DNA of 64,000 nt from UBA8949 sp942493365 (GCA_942493365.1 OW818697.1:124001-188000); one strand, 5' to 3'; shown: positions 33,230 to 43,403, counted from the stretch's first letter. Made by a program: numbers and translations. Notes: generated by a model from the letters alone, not told the origin.

Positions 33230-35452
33230 ATGCAAACAAGTGAAACAAGTGACGAACCCCGAAATATTTATCGGTTACTGACATCGTTGATCGGCATGCG
33301 CTCGATCGGCCGCCAAAACAAACACGGATCGGACAGTAAGCTTGCGCTTCTGGCCTGGCAAGATCTGCCTGGCAACCGATTTTGTTTGTGGAATTGGCAG
33401 ACCGGCATTTTTGCATTTGCCAATGACTGGTTTAAAGCGTTCGGTTTTGGTGCCGGGAACAATTCTCCACTCGATCATTCGCATGAATGCTCTTTAACGC
33501 AACTGGAAACGCTGATTCATCCGGACGATGCTTCCCTTGCCATCAGCGCGTTGAAGGCCTTTCGTACTGATTCGAAGGGTGGCAGCAAAATCGAATTGCA
33601 ATTTCGATTACGCAACAGCAATGGCGACTATCGTTGGGTTCAAGCGAGTGGGATGGCCATTGCCGATGTCGACGGACTGCTGGGTCTGGCGATGGTTTAT
33701 CAGGATACCACGAGCCAGATGGATGCCCATCAGGAGCTGATTCACCAACGGAGCATCGCTGATGGCCTCATGAACAGTTCCGATCTTTTTGTTCTGATGT
33801 TGAATATTGACGGTCAGATTCTTCGTTTCAATCCGTTCGCGGCCAAGCTTACCGGCTATGCTGAAGCAGAGGTGATTGGTCGTTCCTGGATCGACTGCCT
33901 GTTTCGCGAATCAGATCGGCCCGAGATGTCTCGCCTGCTGGAGCGAGTCAAAACCAATCAGGCCAGCAAGCAAAAGCGCACCAGCATTGTTCACAAAGAC
34001 GGGCGCGATATGGAATTGGTTTGGCATTACCACCCGCTGAGCGATCATCGTGGTAAGCCGACTCATTTTGCCGTGATCGGTATGGACGTGACCGACCGAC
34101 GCATCCTGGAAAAACAGCTCTATGAACTTGCATTTTTTGACCGTTTGACGGGCCTCTGCAATCAGACTCGCCTTGAGCAAAACTTGCAGAGCATGATCAG
34201 CAAGCGCAACAACAGCGATGAATCGCTGGCCCTGGTCTATTTTGATGTTGATCACTTCAAGCATGTGAATGATGCCTTGGGTTACAGCGCTGGGGATGAG
34301 CTCCTGCAATGGATCGCCTGCCGGCTGCGCGAACTTGTCAAGGAGCCGGATGTGCTGGCGCGGCTGGGCGAAGATGAATTTGTCATTTTGCTGAGTACAC
34401 ATCAAGACGAAGCGCAGGTCAAAACCCTGATCCGCGAGCTGCAGCGAGTTTTGTATCAGCCATGGGAAAAGAAAAGTCACAGTTTTCAAATCACGATCAG
34501 TACGGGTGTTGCCTTCTACCCCCAGCATGGCAGCGATTTCAAAACGCTGCTCCAACACGCCAGCATTGCGTTGTTCAATGCCAAGGATCACGGACGCGAC
34601 CAGCTTTGCTTTTATGATCAGCAAATGTACCTGCGCAATCTGCATTATATTGATCACGTCAATCAGCTCAAGCAAGCCATTCAGGAGCATCAGTTTGTTC
34701 TGCACTATCAACTGCAGTACGACCTCAAATCAGGGCAGCCCCGCGGTGCGGAAGCCCTAATCCGCTGGCAGCACCCGCATCGCGGTCTGATCTCGCCGCA
34801 GAGCTTTATTCCGCTGGCCGAGTCTGCCGGCTGCATCAATGAGATCAGCAAGTGGGCCCTGACCGAAGCCTGCCGCCAAAAGCAGCTTTGGAATGAACAG
34901 GGTATTCCCATCGATAAAGTAGCCGTCAATCTGTCGAGTTACAGTTTCAGATTGCAAAATTTGACGGATATTGTTGATTGCGTCCTGGAAAATAATGGCC
35001 TTTGCGGCGAAGCAATTGAATTGGAAATCACCGAGTCAGCGGTTCTGGATAACATCGACGAAGCGCTGGGAAAGATTGCTCAATTGCAGCAGCGGGGCAT
35101 CACTTTTGTTTTGGATGACTTTGGCACCGGCTATTCTTCGTTGACTCATCTGCGTTTGCTGCCGGTCCGCGTGATCAAGATTGATCAAACCTTTATCCGA
35201 ACCATCCTTGAGAATACCGCCGATGCGCTGATCGTTCGGGCGATCATTGACTTGGCGCATAACCTCGAATTGATCGTCGTTGCCGAGGGCATTGAAACGG
35301 TTGAACAGATGCGTCTGTTGCAATCTTTTAATTGCGACTATGCGCAGGGGTTTTTATTCCATTACCCGCAACCCGCTGATGAAATTGCCCTCTTTGATCT
35401 CGGACACCCGACCATCAACAGCGATCTGACCAGCGATTTCAGTAATTTTTGA
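33230..35452 (+). CDS. PAS-GGDEF-EAL c-di-GMP signalling protein
   Basis: The protein has about 740 residues and no membrane segments. Two PAS-like domains (about 60-165 and 175-300, with FNPFAAKLTGYAEAEVIGRS) precede a GGDEF domain with GEDEF near residue 380, then an EAL domain (480-735). The EAL domain is intact: EALIRW, the AVNLSS asparagine, ELEITES, DDFGTGYSSL, KID and VAEGIE. Phosphodiesterase activity is expected. GEDEF may still bind GTP. The I-site position reads KEPD, so it is absent. GTG at 33227 is an alternative start; the ribosome site is weak for both. Confidence 0.92.
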   Translation: MQTSETSDEPRNIYRLLTSLIGMRSIGRQNKHGSDSKLALLAWQDLPGNRFCLWNWQTGIFAFANDWFKAFGFGAGNNSPLDHSHECSLTQLETLIHPDDASLAISALKAFRTDSKGGSKIELQFRLRNSNGDYRWVQASGMAIADVDGLLGLAMVYQDTTSQMDAHQELIHQRSIADGLMNSSDLFVLMLNIDGQILRFNPFAAKLTGYAEAEVIGRSWIDCLFRESDRPEMSRLLERVKTNQASKQKRTSIVHKDGRDMELVWHYHPLSDHRGKPTHFAVIGMDVTDRRILEKQLYELAFFDRLTGLCNQTRLEQNLQSMISKRNNSDESLALVYFDVDHFKHVNDALGYSAGDELLQWIACRLRELVKEPDVLARLGEDEFVILLSTHQDEAQVKTLIRELQRVLYQPWEKKSHSFQITISTGVAFYPQHGSDFKTLLQHASIALFNAKDHGRDQLCFYDQQMYLRNLHYIDHVNQLKQAIQEHQFVLHYQLQYDLKSGQPRGAEALIRWQHPHRGLISPQSFIPLAESAGCINEISKWALTEACRQKQLWNEQGIPIDKVAVNLSSYSFRLQNLTDIVDCVLENNGLCGEAIELEITESAVLDNIDEALGKIAQLQQRGITFVLDDFGTGYSSLTHLRLLPVRVIKIDQTFIRTILENTADALIVRAIIDLAHNLELIVVAEGIETVEQMRLLQSFNCDYAQGFLFHYPQPADEIALFDLGHPTINSDLTSDFSNF

Positions 35453-35627
35453 AAATGCTTAACCGCGGTGCGTTGGTGACTGCCGCAGAAATTCATCCCC
35501 TTCAGCAACCTGAATCTGACACCGCGCGTGTTCATTTTTGACTCGCTGAACAGTTATGCCGGCAGCTTGGGATATGGTCTATATTGCGCTAGATTCCTTC
35601 AACCGTCGGGACATCAAGTAAAATCTG

Positions 35628-37290
35628 TCATTTAAGCGCCAGGGTCAGGGCTTCAGCAGCCTGCTTCTGAAGCAGCAGGCTGTATTTTTCCAGAATTTGG
35701 TTGCGCTCGTCAGGGGTGGCTGCTGAGCGGAGCGCCAGTTTGCTCGCGTCGGTCAGCACGGCAATTTGCGCCTGCAGCTTATCCATGAGCATCGTCATTT
35801 CGATGGCTTTGTCATCAATTGCGTTGATCGGCTGCTGAACCTTGGCAATGCTGGGGCGGGAAACAGCCGCGCCCAGACTGACGGTTTCGCCAAGCTTGGC
35901 GATGTGTGTCATGATCCTGAATTTGCCTTCGATTGTTTTGGAGAAGCTGGCAATGACCTCCGGTTCGCCATGAACCAGCAGGATTTTTTGTTGGTTTGCT
36001 CGACATTGAATTGATCCAGTCGAGCAAGCCATCGCGATCGGCGTGGCCGGAGAATCCTTCAATTCTTTCGATGCGAGCTCGTACGGCGATTTCTTCATCA
36101 AAGATACGGACGTTTTTGGCCCCATCGACCAGACGTCGCCCCAGCGTACCCTGGGCCTGAAACCCGACAAAGACGATGGTCGATTCGGGCCGCCAGAGGT
36201 TGTGCTTGAGGTGGTGTTTGATGCGTCCGGCGTCGCACATGCCGCTGGCCGAAATGATGATCTTGCTTTGTTTGTCGAGATTGAGCTGCTTGGACTCTTC
36301 GGCGCTGGCTGTAAAATGCAGATTGGGGAAGTCCAGTGGCTGATCACCCTTCAGGATGTACTGACGCGCTTCATCGTCGTAGCAATCGGCGTTGTCGCGG
36401 AAGATTTTGGTCGCGGAAACGGCCAGTGGGCTGTCAACATAAACCGGCGTGCTCATGAAGGCTGAACGTTGGTTTTTGTACTTTTCTTCCTGACGATTGA
36501 GCTCATAGATGATTTCCTGCGTGCGGCCGATGGCAAAGGATGGAATAACCACATTGCCGCCGCCCGCGATGGTCTCATTGATGATATTGACGAAGCGGTC
36601 GACCTTGTCAACATTGTTGGCGTGCAGGCGGTCGCCGTAGGTTGATTCAATCACCAGATAATCGCAGCCGTCGATGATCGTCGGGTCACGCATGATCGGG
36701 ATGTTCTTGTTGCCCAGGTCGCCGGAAAAGACGATTTTAGTGGCTTTGTCGGCCGGTTGACCGCTTTCCTGAATCCAGATCTCAAGGATGGCCGAGCCAA
36801 GAATGTGCCCGGCGTCACGCAGGATCACCCGCACGTCGGGGGCGGGTGAAAATTCTTCATTGTAGACCACCGTCTTGAAAAGCTTGAGTGAATCAAAGGC
36901 GTTTTGCACGGTGTAAAGTGGCAGCGTGGCAGGTTTGCCGGCGCGTAAGTTTTTGCGGTTCTTCCATTCTTGCTCCATCTCCTGGATGTGACCCGAGTCG
37001 GGCAGCATGATGCCGCACAGATCAGCCGTAGCTTTGGTCGTATAAATGTTCTTACGGAAGCCATCGGTATAGAGCTTGGGAATGCGGCCGCTGTGATCAA
37101 TGTGCGCATGGGTGAGCAGCATGAAATCAATGTCTTGCATATTGAAGGCGAAGCTTGCATGGTTCATCTCGTCTTCTTCTGGATGCCCCTGATGCATGCC
37201 GCAGTCGATCAGAAAGGAGGTCTGATCAGTCTCCACCAAATAGCAGGAACCCGTCACTTTTTCGGCAGCACCTAAAAATGTAATTTTCAT
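35628..37290 (-). CDS. MBL-fold beta-CASP RNA-processing nuclease, frameshifted
   Basis: The N-terminal frame (37290 to about 35990) has the metallo-beta-lactamase ligands LTHAHIDHSG near residue 60, DAGHILGSA, VFSGDLG and the beta-CASP parts VVIPSFAIGRTQEIIYEL and GFSGHAD. The last segment, beginning QQKILLVHGEPEV, is in another frame ending at 35628. The frames meet at an A6 run (35989-35984 on this strand); five As would give one protein of about 553 residues. This is either a true +1 indel, a sequencing error or a slippage site. The family cleaves RNA. The last 100 residues form a helical tail rich in Ala and Leu. Confidence 0.85.
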
Positions 37291-37359
37291 TTAAAACTCC
37301 TCCTGAAGCGACTTGTTATAATCCCTTCTAGTTTCGCACAACCGCTCGCATGTTTCAAC

Positions 37360-37394
37360 AAAAAACGGAGCCAACCATTTGCGGTTGACTCCGT
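37360..37394 (-). terminator. Terminator of the CoA-disulfide-reductase-like gene
   Basis: A 12-bp stem with one mismatch (arms 37394-37383 and 37376-37365) is followed by a run of Ts on the minus strand. Confidence 0.85.
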
Positions 37395-37416
37395 CTTGAG
37401 TGTTATCATGACAGGC

Positions 37417-39897
37417 TCAGATGAACAAGGACATGTCCGAATTCTCCGCCGAGCCCAGCATGGTGGCCACGCCACCGATCTCCGCGCCCTCAATCAGTTC
37501 TGCGGCCTTGATGCCCATGACATCCATCGACATCTGGCAGGCCACGAGGCGGACGCCGTTGTCGAGAGCGGTCTGCATCAGTTCCTCCAGCGAGGCGACG
37601 TGCTTGGACTTCATGACGTAGCGGATCATCTTGGCGCCGATGCCGGCCATATTCATGTTGGACAGGCCCAGCTTATGGGTGCCGCGCGGCATCATCATGC
37701 CGAACATCTTCTCGATCAGGCCTTTGCGAACCTTGACACGCTTGGGTTTTCTGAGGATGTTCAGCCCCCAGAAGGTGAAGAACAACGTGACCTTGCGACC
37801 CATGGACGCGGCACCGTTGGCGATGATGAAGGTGGCAATGGCCTTGTCCAGCTCGCCGCTGAAGACGATCATCGTCTTGTCGTCACCGGCCGCCGTGACG
37901 GCCGATGCTTTCCGCGGCAGTCCTTTGCGGACGCGCGCGGTGTAGGTGCCGTCGTGAAGCGACATATCCTCCAGGATATTACCGGTTCGCTCGCACCAGA
38001 TGCCGGCGTCAGAGAAGAAGCCGGGATCAGTGGCGTCGAGAATCAGGGTGTCGCCCGGTGCCAGCGGTTTCAGGCCTTCGGCCAGTTTGAGGATGGGTCC
38101 TGGGCATTGCAGACCGGTCGCATCGAGACGTACAGTTTGCGCCGCCACCGGGCAGGCAGCCGCAGCGCCGACCGCCAGTTTCTCGCCCTCGTCTGCGCTG
38201 TCCTCTTTGGCTTGACCATAGCAGTCGAAGGGAATCTCCGCGGCTCGGTCGAGCATGACGGTGTGGTAGGTTTTGTAACCGCCGCTGAGGTTGAAGACCT
38301 GGTTGAACCCGTTTTGGCGCAGAATACGGCTGGCCAGGTAGCCGCGCAGGCCAACCTGACAGAAAACGTAAATCTTGTGATCGCGCGGCAGTTCCTGGAG
38401 GCGTCCGCGCAGCTCGTCGAGCGGGATGTTGTCAGCGCCGGTGATGCTGCCGATGGCAAATTCCTCAGGCGTGCGGACATCAATCAGCAGATCCTTGTTG
38501 AGATCAAGCTCGGCCACGTCATGGTAGTGGAAGACCGCGGTGTCGCCCTTGATCATGTTGGCGGCGGTGAATCCCAGCATGTTGACCGGATCCTTGGCCG
38601 AGGAGAACGGCGGCGCATAGGTCAGTTCGAGCTTTTCGAGGTCCATGACCGTCGCGCCAAGCCGCTGGGCGGTCGCCAGCACGTCGATACGTTTTTCGAC
38701 GCCGCGGACACCGACGGCCTGGGCACCGAGGATTTTGCCGCTTTTCGGGTCGAACATCATTTTGAGCGACAGCTGGGTGGATCCGGGGTAGTAGCCGGCG
38801 TGATCCAGCGGGTGAATGTAGGTTTTGGCATAGGCGATGCCGTCGCGTTTGAGTTGCTTTTCGTTGAGGCCGGTGCTGGCGGCTGTCATGTCGAAGACCT
38901 TGAGCACGGCACTGCCCTGTACGCCCTCAAAGGCCACCTTGCGGCCGGCGATGTTGTCGGCGGCGATACGGCCTTGCTTGTTGGCCGGGCCGGCCAGCGG
39001 GATCAGGCCGGGCTGTCTGGTCACGAAATTTTCGATTTGAATGGCATCGCCAACCGCCAGAATATCGGGGTCGGAGGTTTGCAAATACTGATCAACCTTG
39101 ATGGCACCGGAAATGCCCAACTCCAGGCCAGCCTCTTTAGCCAGACGGCTGTCCGGGTTGATGCCAATACTGAAGATGACCAGATCAGCCGCCAGCGAGG
39201 AACCGCTGGTCAGGCGAACCTGAAGCGAGCCGTCCTTCTCCTGACGGAAGCCGGCCGCGCCACTGTGAAAGACAAGTTTGAGACCCTTGATGCGCATGTG
39301 CTGATGCAGGAAAGCCGCCATGTCGGCATCCATCGAAGCGACCACCTGATCGGTGAATTCGACCAGCGTCACCTCGATACCGCGTTCCATGAGGTTTTCG
39401 GCCATCTCGACACCGATGAAGCCACCGCCGACGACCACAGCACGGGCGGGCTTTTTCTGATCGACATAATCGCGAATTTTATAGGTATCGGGAATGTTGC
39501 GCAGGGTAAAAATGCCCGGTAGATCCATGCCCTCCAGCGGGGAACGTTTGGGTTCAGCGCCGGGTGAAAGGATCAGCTTGTCGTAGCTTTCCTGGTAGTT
39601 GATCCCCTTGCTGTGATCATGAACGATGACTTTTTTGGCCGCGCGGTCGATGCTCATCACTTCCGACCAAACGCGAATATCAAGATTGAAACGACTACGC
39701 ATGGCTTGAGGCGTCTGAACCAGAAGCTTCTCCCGGTCCTTGATGACGTCACCGATGTAATAGGGCAAACCGCAGTTGGCGTATGAAATAAACTCGCCCT
39801 TTTCAAAAAGAATAATTTCCGCTGTTTCATCCAGACGACGCAAGCGCGCCGCTGCTGATGCTCCGCCGGCCACGCCGCCGACAATTATAACCTTCAT
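37417..39897 (-). CDS. CoA-disulfide reductase-like flavoprotein fused to rhodanese, TusA-like and DsrE-like domains
   Basis: The 826-residue protein joins four sulfur-handling modules. Residues 1-445 are an FAD/NAD(P)H reductase with GGVAGGASAAARLRRLD and active-site Cys in SYANCGLPYY near 43. A rhodanese domain follows, with catalytic loop CQVGLRG near 509, then a TusA-like domain with GLQCPGP near 597. Last is a DsrE-like domain (about 665-826) with a Cys in VACQMSMDVMG near 787. The four cysteines could relay a persulfide. Related fusions act in CoA persulfide or polysulfide reduction. It is a single gene with a palindrome upstream. Confidence 0.92.
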   Translation of the reverse strand: MKVIIVGGVAGGASAAARLRRLDETAEIILFEKGEFISYANCGLPYYIGDVIKDREKLLVQTPQAMRSRFNLDIRVWSEVMSIDRAAKKVIVHDHSKGINYQESYDKLILSPGAEPKRSPLEGMDLPGIFTLRNIPDTYKIRDYVDQKKPARAVVVGGGFIGVEMAENLMERGIEVTLVEFTDQVVASMDADMAAFLHQHMRIKGLKLVFHSGAAGFRQEKDGSLQVRLTSGSSLAADLVIFSIGINPDSRLAKEAGLELGISGAIKVDQYLQTSDPDILAVGDAIQIENFVTRQPGLIPLAGPANKQGRIAADNIAGRKVAFEGVQGSAVLKVFDMTAASTGLNEKQLKRDGIAYAKTYIHPLDHAGYYPGSTQLSLKMMFDPKSGKILGAQAVGVRGVEKRIDVLATAQRLGATVMDLEKLELTYAPPFSSAKDPVNMLGFTAANMIKGDTAVFHYHDVAELDLNKDLLIDVRTPEEFAIGSITGADNIPLDELRGRLQELPRDHKIYVFCQVGLRGYLASRILRQNGFNQVFNLSGGYKTYHTVMLDRAAEIPFDCYGQAKEDSADEGEKLAVGAAAACPVAAQTVRLDATGLQCPGPILKLAEGLKPLAPGDTLILDATDPGFFSDAGIWCERTGNILEDMSLHDGTYTARVRKGLPRKASAVTAAGDDKTMIVFSGELDKAIATFIIANGAASMGRKVTLFFTFWGLNILRKPKRVKVRKGLIEKMFGMMMPRGTHKLGLSNMNMAGIGAKMIRYVMKSKHVASLEELMQTALDNGVRLVACQMSMDVMGIKAAELIEGAEIGGVATMLGSAENSDMSLFI

Positions 39898-39916
39898 TTA
39901 TATCACCTCGCATACC

Positions 39917-39922
39917 ATCATA
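39917..39922 (-). promoter_or_regulatory. Candidate -10 of the CoA-disulfide-reductase-like gene
   Basis: TATGAT on the minus strand lies 20 bases before the ATG, giving a start near 39910. No consensus -35 is present at the right distance. The palindrome at 39939-39963 occupies that region instead. Confidence 0.35.
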
Positions 39923-39938
39923 ACAGGCAACCGAATTA

Positions 39939-39963
39939 AAATCTGTAACATTGTTACAGATTT
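39939..39963. promoter_or_regulatory. 25-bp perfect palindrome, operator candidate
   Basis: AAATCTGTAACA and TGTTACAGATTT flank a single central T. The centre lies about 41 bases before the likely transcription start of the sulfur-redox gene. This is the place of a class II activator site, but the palindrome's odd length also suits an ArsR-type repressor. The cognate regulator is unknown. Confidence 0.6.
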
Positions 39964-39992
39964 AACAAAGTTATAACCTTTTCATAACAAGG

Positions 39993-41189
39993 TCAGCCGA
40001 CGTCGAGAACTTCAAGCCAGAGGCTTTTCAGGTAATGTGATTCCGGATAGCCAGCCAGAACAGGGTGATCGCGATCCTGACGCCGAACTTCGATGATCCG
40101 CACGGTGCGTCGTGTGTCGCGGGCGGCCTGCAGAACCGTGTCGATGAACAGTTGCTCAGGCATGTGAAAGGAGCAGGAATGGGTAGCCAGAATGCCGCCC
40201 GGCGCAAGCAGCCGCAGCGCCGACAGGTTGATCTCCTTGTAACCGCGCACGGCCGCGGCCTGAGCTGAATGACTTTTAGCAAAAGCTGGCGGATCGAGAA
40301 TCACGGCATCAAACTTGATCTGGTTGTGCACCGCCTCGCGCAGATAGTCAAAAGCATTGGCAGCCTGAAATGTCATACGGTCCGCCAGGCCGTTGTGTTC
40401 GGCGTTGCCCCTGGCCAGAGCAATGGCACTCTCGGAGATATCGATCGCGGTCACCTGGGCAGCGCCGCCGACCGCGGCGTTGAGCGCAAAACCGCCGATA
40501 TAGCAGAAGCAATCGAGGACTGATTTATCTTTGATGTAGGGCCGGAGCGCAGCATGGTTGGCCTTTTGGTCGAGAAAATAACCCGTCTTCTGCCCGCCGG
40601 CCAAATCGATCTGCAGTTTAATGCCGTTTTCCAGAATTTCAATCCGGCCAGGATCTTGCCCATAGTAGACTTTTCGTTCGAGCGGCAACCCTTCTTTGAT
40701 TCGTACCGGCTCTTCGTGCTGCAAAATCAGGTTGGCCGGATGACAAGCTTCAATCAGGGTATCCGCTATGACCGGTAACCAGCGCTCCATGCCCAACGAC
40801 AAAACCTGTAAAACGATGGTGTCAGCGTATTGGTCAGCAATCACGCCCGGCAGACGGTCAGCCTCGGCAAAGATCAGGCGGTAGCTGTCAGTGTCCGGCT
40901 GGCGGAGCAGCCGACGGTAGGCCAACGCTGCCAGAACACGCTCGCGAATCAGCTGATTGTCAATGGTCTCGTGCCGCCGTGTCAGCAAGCGGACTGTCAG
41001 CATGGAGTTGGGGTTGTAGACACCGGTGCCGAGGTAGCCGCCGCGAAAGTCGCAGACATCGACAAGATCACCGGGAAGCGGGACGTCAGCGTCTGTCCAG
41101 GAAGAGGACCCGATCTGGGTACGATAGACCCATGGATGGCCTTGGGCAATCTTTTTCTGAACGCCGTTGATCAACGTTATTGTTGGCAT
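39993..41189 (-). CDS. Class I SAM-dependent rRNA cytosine methyltransferase (RlmI-like)
   Basis: The 398-residue protein has an N-terminal PUA domain (GHPWVYRTQIGSSSW near residue 18, LGTGVYNPNSMLTVRLL near 52) and a C-terminal Rossmann methyltransferase. SAM motif I is LDCFCYIGGFALNAA near 225, the catalytic motif is VILDPPAFAKS near 295, and THSCSFHM near 342 holds the Cys nucleophile. This architecture matches RlmI, which makes m5C in 23S rRNA. It follows the unknown membrane protein gene by 12 bases. Confidence 0.9.
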   Translation of the reverse strand: MPTITLINGVQKKIAQGHPWVYRTQIGSSSWTDADVPLPGDLVDVCDFRGGYLGTGVYNPNSMLTVRLLTRRHETIDNQLIRERVLAALAYRRLLRQPDTDSYRLIFAEADRLPGVIADQYADTIVLQVLSLGMERWLPVIADTLIEACHPANLILQHEEPVRIKEGLPLERKVYYGQDPGRIEILENGIKLQIDLAGGQKTGYFLDQKANHAALRPYIKDKSVLDCFCYIGGFALNAAVGGAAQVTAIDISESAIALARGNAEHNGLADRMTFQAANAFDYLREAVHNQIKFDAVILDPPAFAKSHSAQAAAVRGYKEINLSALRLLAPGGILATHSCSFHMPEQLFIDTVLQAARDTRRTVRIIEVRRQDRDHPVLAGYPESHYLKSLWLEVLDVG

Positions 41190-41201
41190 GGTAAGAAAAC
41201 C

Positions 41202-42062
41202 TCATGATTCAGTCATAATAATGGGTTCAGGTTGCTGCGGGGTCTCTGACAGCTTGCTGTCGCTCTCGGTCTCGGCAGATGCTACCGGGATGTCCCTGAT
41301 CAGCTTTTTGATGCGTTTCATCTGCATATCCTGAAAGAGCTGATGCGAACGGGGCATCAGCGTGCGATCGGCGGGATAAAACAATCGATGCTGGCGCGTC
41401 GCCAACAGCAGCGGGCACAGCGAGCCGGATTTGATTTTACCCAGAAAGTTCACGACGCCGGCGGCGGCTGATATGGCATCCTGGGTTTCGGCCATCCGTG
41501 TCACCAGGATCAGCAGATTACGTCGGGATGGTGACGTCGTCTGAGCGTTGATATGGCGAATACAATCCTTCAGCAGTTGGTCGACCATGAAAACATTGAG
41601 GGGTTCGTGCTGCAAAATGATGACTCGATCATTTAAGCGGCTGCCCAGCAGTTTGATTTTGCAGCGGCGCAGGTAGATGCGGCCAATCTGGTGGCTTTCG
41701 GTTTCCAGCTGATATTTTTGGTCCCGCAAGTCTTTGTCCAAAGCGACCAGCAAGGCTTCTTCGCTGAGCTGATGATGGGGCAACTGATAGCGCCGGCGGC
41801 TGATCAGTCGTTTCAGGCTGTCGGGATTGCCAGGTTCATATCGCTCCAGATCGTAGGTCGTCATCACATGTCGAACGGTAATATAAACCAACAAGAGATA
41901 GAAAACGATCACCGCAATTATGCAGAAGCGGAAAAATTCTGATTGCGCTGCTTCGGGCGCGCGGCTGAAAAGGCTGAAAAGCCAACCAAGGCCGACACCA
42001 AAAGCAAGCAGATAAAAAATCGGTATTATAACGTCCTTCCGCAGCCAGCGTTTTCCGATCAT
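41202..42062 (-). CDS. Membrane protein of unknown function
   Basis: The 286-residue protein has two transmembrane helices (about residues 11-31 and 43-63) followed by a cytoplasmic domain rich in Arg and Leu, with strands around YQLETESHQIGRIYLRR. A low-complexity tail rich in Glu, Ser and Pro ends it. No family is recognised. GGAGG lies seven bases before the ATG. It appears co-transcribed with the rRNA methyltransferase gene. A ribosome or membrane link is possible but unproven. Confidence 0.7.
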   Translation of the reverse strand: MIGKRWLRKDVIIPIFYLLAFGVGLGWLFSLFSRAPEAAQSEFFRFCIIAVIVFYLLLVYITVRHVMTTYDLERYEPGNPDSLKRLISRRRYQLPHHQLSEEALLVALDKDLRDQKYQLETESHQIGRIYLRRCKIKLLGSRLNDRVIILQHEPLNVFMVDQLLKDCIRHINAQTTSPSRRNLLILVTRMAETQDAISAAAGVVNFLGKIKSGSLCPLLLATRQHRLFYPADRTLMPRSHQLFQDMQMKRIKKLIRDIPVASAETESDSKLSETPQQPEPIIMTES

Positions 42063-42114
42063 CTTTGATCCTCCAGATTATGTACCCCTCGTTTGATTGT
42101 GTTTATTTTACCAC

Positions 42115-42156
42115 AAAAAGATGCCCTGGGTATCGGTCTCTTGATCCCAAGGCATC
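42115..42156 (-). terminator. Terminator after the htrA-like gene
   Basis: A GATGCC/GGCATC-based stem with internal mismatches is followed by five Ts on the minus strand, 30 bases past the stop. Confidence 0.8.
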
Positions 42157-42185
42157 TCCTGTATCGTGTTGGCACGACCAGCGTT

Positions 42186-43403
42186 CTATGAAGGTTTATC
42201 TTCCTGTAAAATCAAGGTCAAATCCATTTGTTTGCCATTCCTGACAATCGTCAGTATGAGCTGATCGCCAGGGATGAGACGGTCTTTGACCTTCATCAGA
42301 CTGTTGGTTGTCAAAGTCGGCGCTCCGTTGGCGGCTATAATGGTGTCTTCAGCCAGAACCCCTGCCAAATCGGCTGCGCTGCCGCTGGCGACCGCTTCCA
42401 CATAAACGCCTTCAGTCATATCGTAGTATTCAGCCATTTGCCGGGTCATATCACGGGTTGAAATCCCGATCTTTGTGCGACCCGTGACATAGCCGTTTTT
42501 GATCAGGCTTTCAATGGTCGGCATGGCATCATCAATCGGAATGGCATACCCGAGACCTTCAATGCCGGTTTGACTGGTTTTTGCCGTGTTGATGCCAATA
42601 ACTTCGCCAAACGAGTTAAACAGCGGGCCGCCAGAATTACCTGGATTGATTGCCGCATCGGTTTGCAGCAAGTTCATGGTTTGGTTTTCCAGTCGAATCT
42701 CGCGATCCAATGCACTGATTATACCGGCGGTAACCGTGCCGCTGAGTTCGCCAAGCGGATTGCCAATGGCAACGGCCAGCTCGCCGACTTGCAAATCAGC
42801 TGATTGGCCAATGTAGACCGTGGTCAGATTTTTTGCGTCAATTTTGAGGACTGCCAGGTCATCATACGTGTCACTGCCAATCAATATGGCGTCAAAAATG
42901 TCGCCGTTGTTCATGACAACCGTGATGGTTGACGCATCTGCGATAACGTGATTGTTGGTGACAATGTAGCCATCCGCAGAAATGACGAAGCCCGAACCGG
43001 CCGCCGTAAAATCGCCAGTCTGGCCGAAAAGGTCGGTCATTTTGCCCGTGGTGTTGATGGCTACCACGGCCGGTTTGCCCAATGAGGCAATTTCCATAAC
43101 CGAGAGAGACACTTTATCGTCGTCATGGCGGGTGGCCGCTTCAATGACGCTCCAGATATCACGGTCTTCAGTTGTTTGCGTTGTGCCGTTGGTACCTGTC
43201 GTTTCAATCTCTACTGTCGCAGCAGTCGTTGCGGCTGATTGGTCTGCGACCAATGAATAGGTTAGACCTGCGCCGATCGCTGAAAACAGAATGGCAACCG
43301 ATAAAATTACTGCGGCATAACCCAGCAGCTTGGTCTTGTTTTTACGTAGCGGAGGTGGCACATCTGAAGGCTGATTGTAAATTTGATACTCGTTCGGGTC
43401 CAT
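42186..43403 (-). CDS. HtrA/DegP-type trypsin-like serine protease with PDZ domain
   Basis: The 405-residue membrane-anchored protease has a cytoplasmic N-terminus rich in Pro and Lys and one transmembrane helix (about 28-50). The protease domain carries the triad His in YIVTNNHVIADAS near residue 155, Asp in YDDLAVLKID near 185 and Ser in AAINPGNSGGPLFN near 258. A PDZ domain (about 305-400) ends it. It degrades misfolded proteins outside the membrane. It is a single gene with its own terminator. Confidence 0.94.
   Translation of the reverse strand: MDPNEYQIYNQPSDVPPPLRKNKTKLLGYAAVILSVAILFSAIGAGLTYSLVADQSAATTAATVEIETTGTNGTTQTTEDRDIWSVIEAATRHDDDKVSLSVMEIASLGKPAVVAINTTGKMTDLFGQTGDFTAAGSGFVISADGYIVTNNHVIADASTITVVMNNGDIFDAILIGSDTYDDLAVLKIDAKNLTTVYIGQSADLQVGELAVAIGNPLGELSGTVTAGIISALDREIRLENQTMNLLQTDAAINPGNSGGPLFNSFGEVIGINTAKTSQTGIEGLGYAIPIDDAMPTIESLIKNGYVTGRTKIGISTRDMTRQMAEYYDMTEGVYVEAVASGSAADLAGVLAEDTIIAANGAPTLTTNSLMKVKDRLIPGDQLILTIVRNGKQMDLTLILQEDKPS

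Noticed and set aside
35480..35635. A 51-codon plus-strand open frame after the GGDEF-EAL gene
   Set aside because: No start codon with a ribosome site and no recognisable motif; it could be a gene remnant, but the support is too weak to list. The rest of this gap shows nothing.
37396..39522. A 708-codon plus-strand open frame opposite the CoA-disulfide-reductase-like gene
   Set aside because: Shadow of a four-domain gene with clear motifs; it starts inside that gene's terminator region and has no ribosome site.
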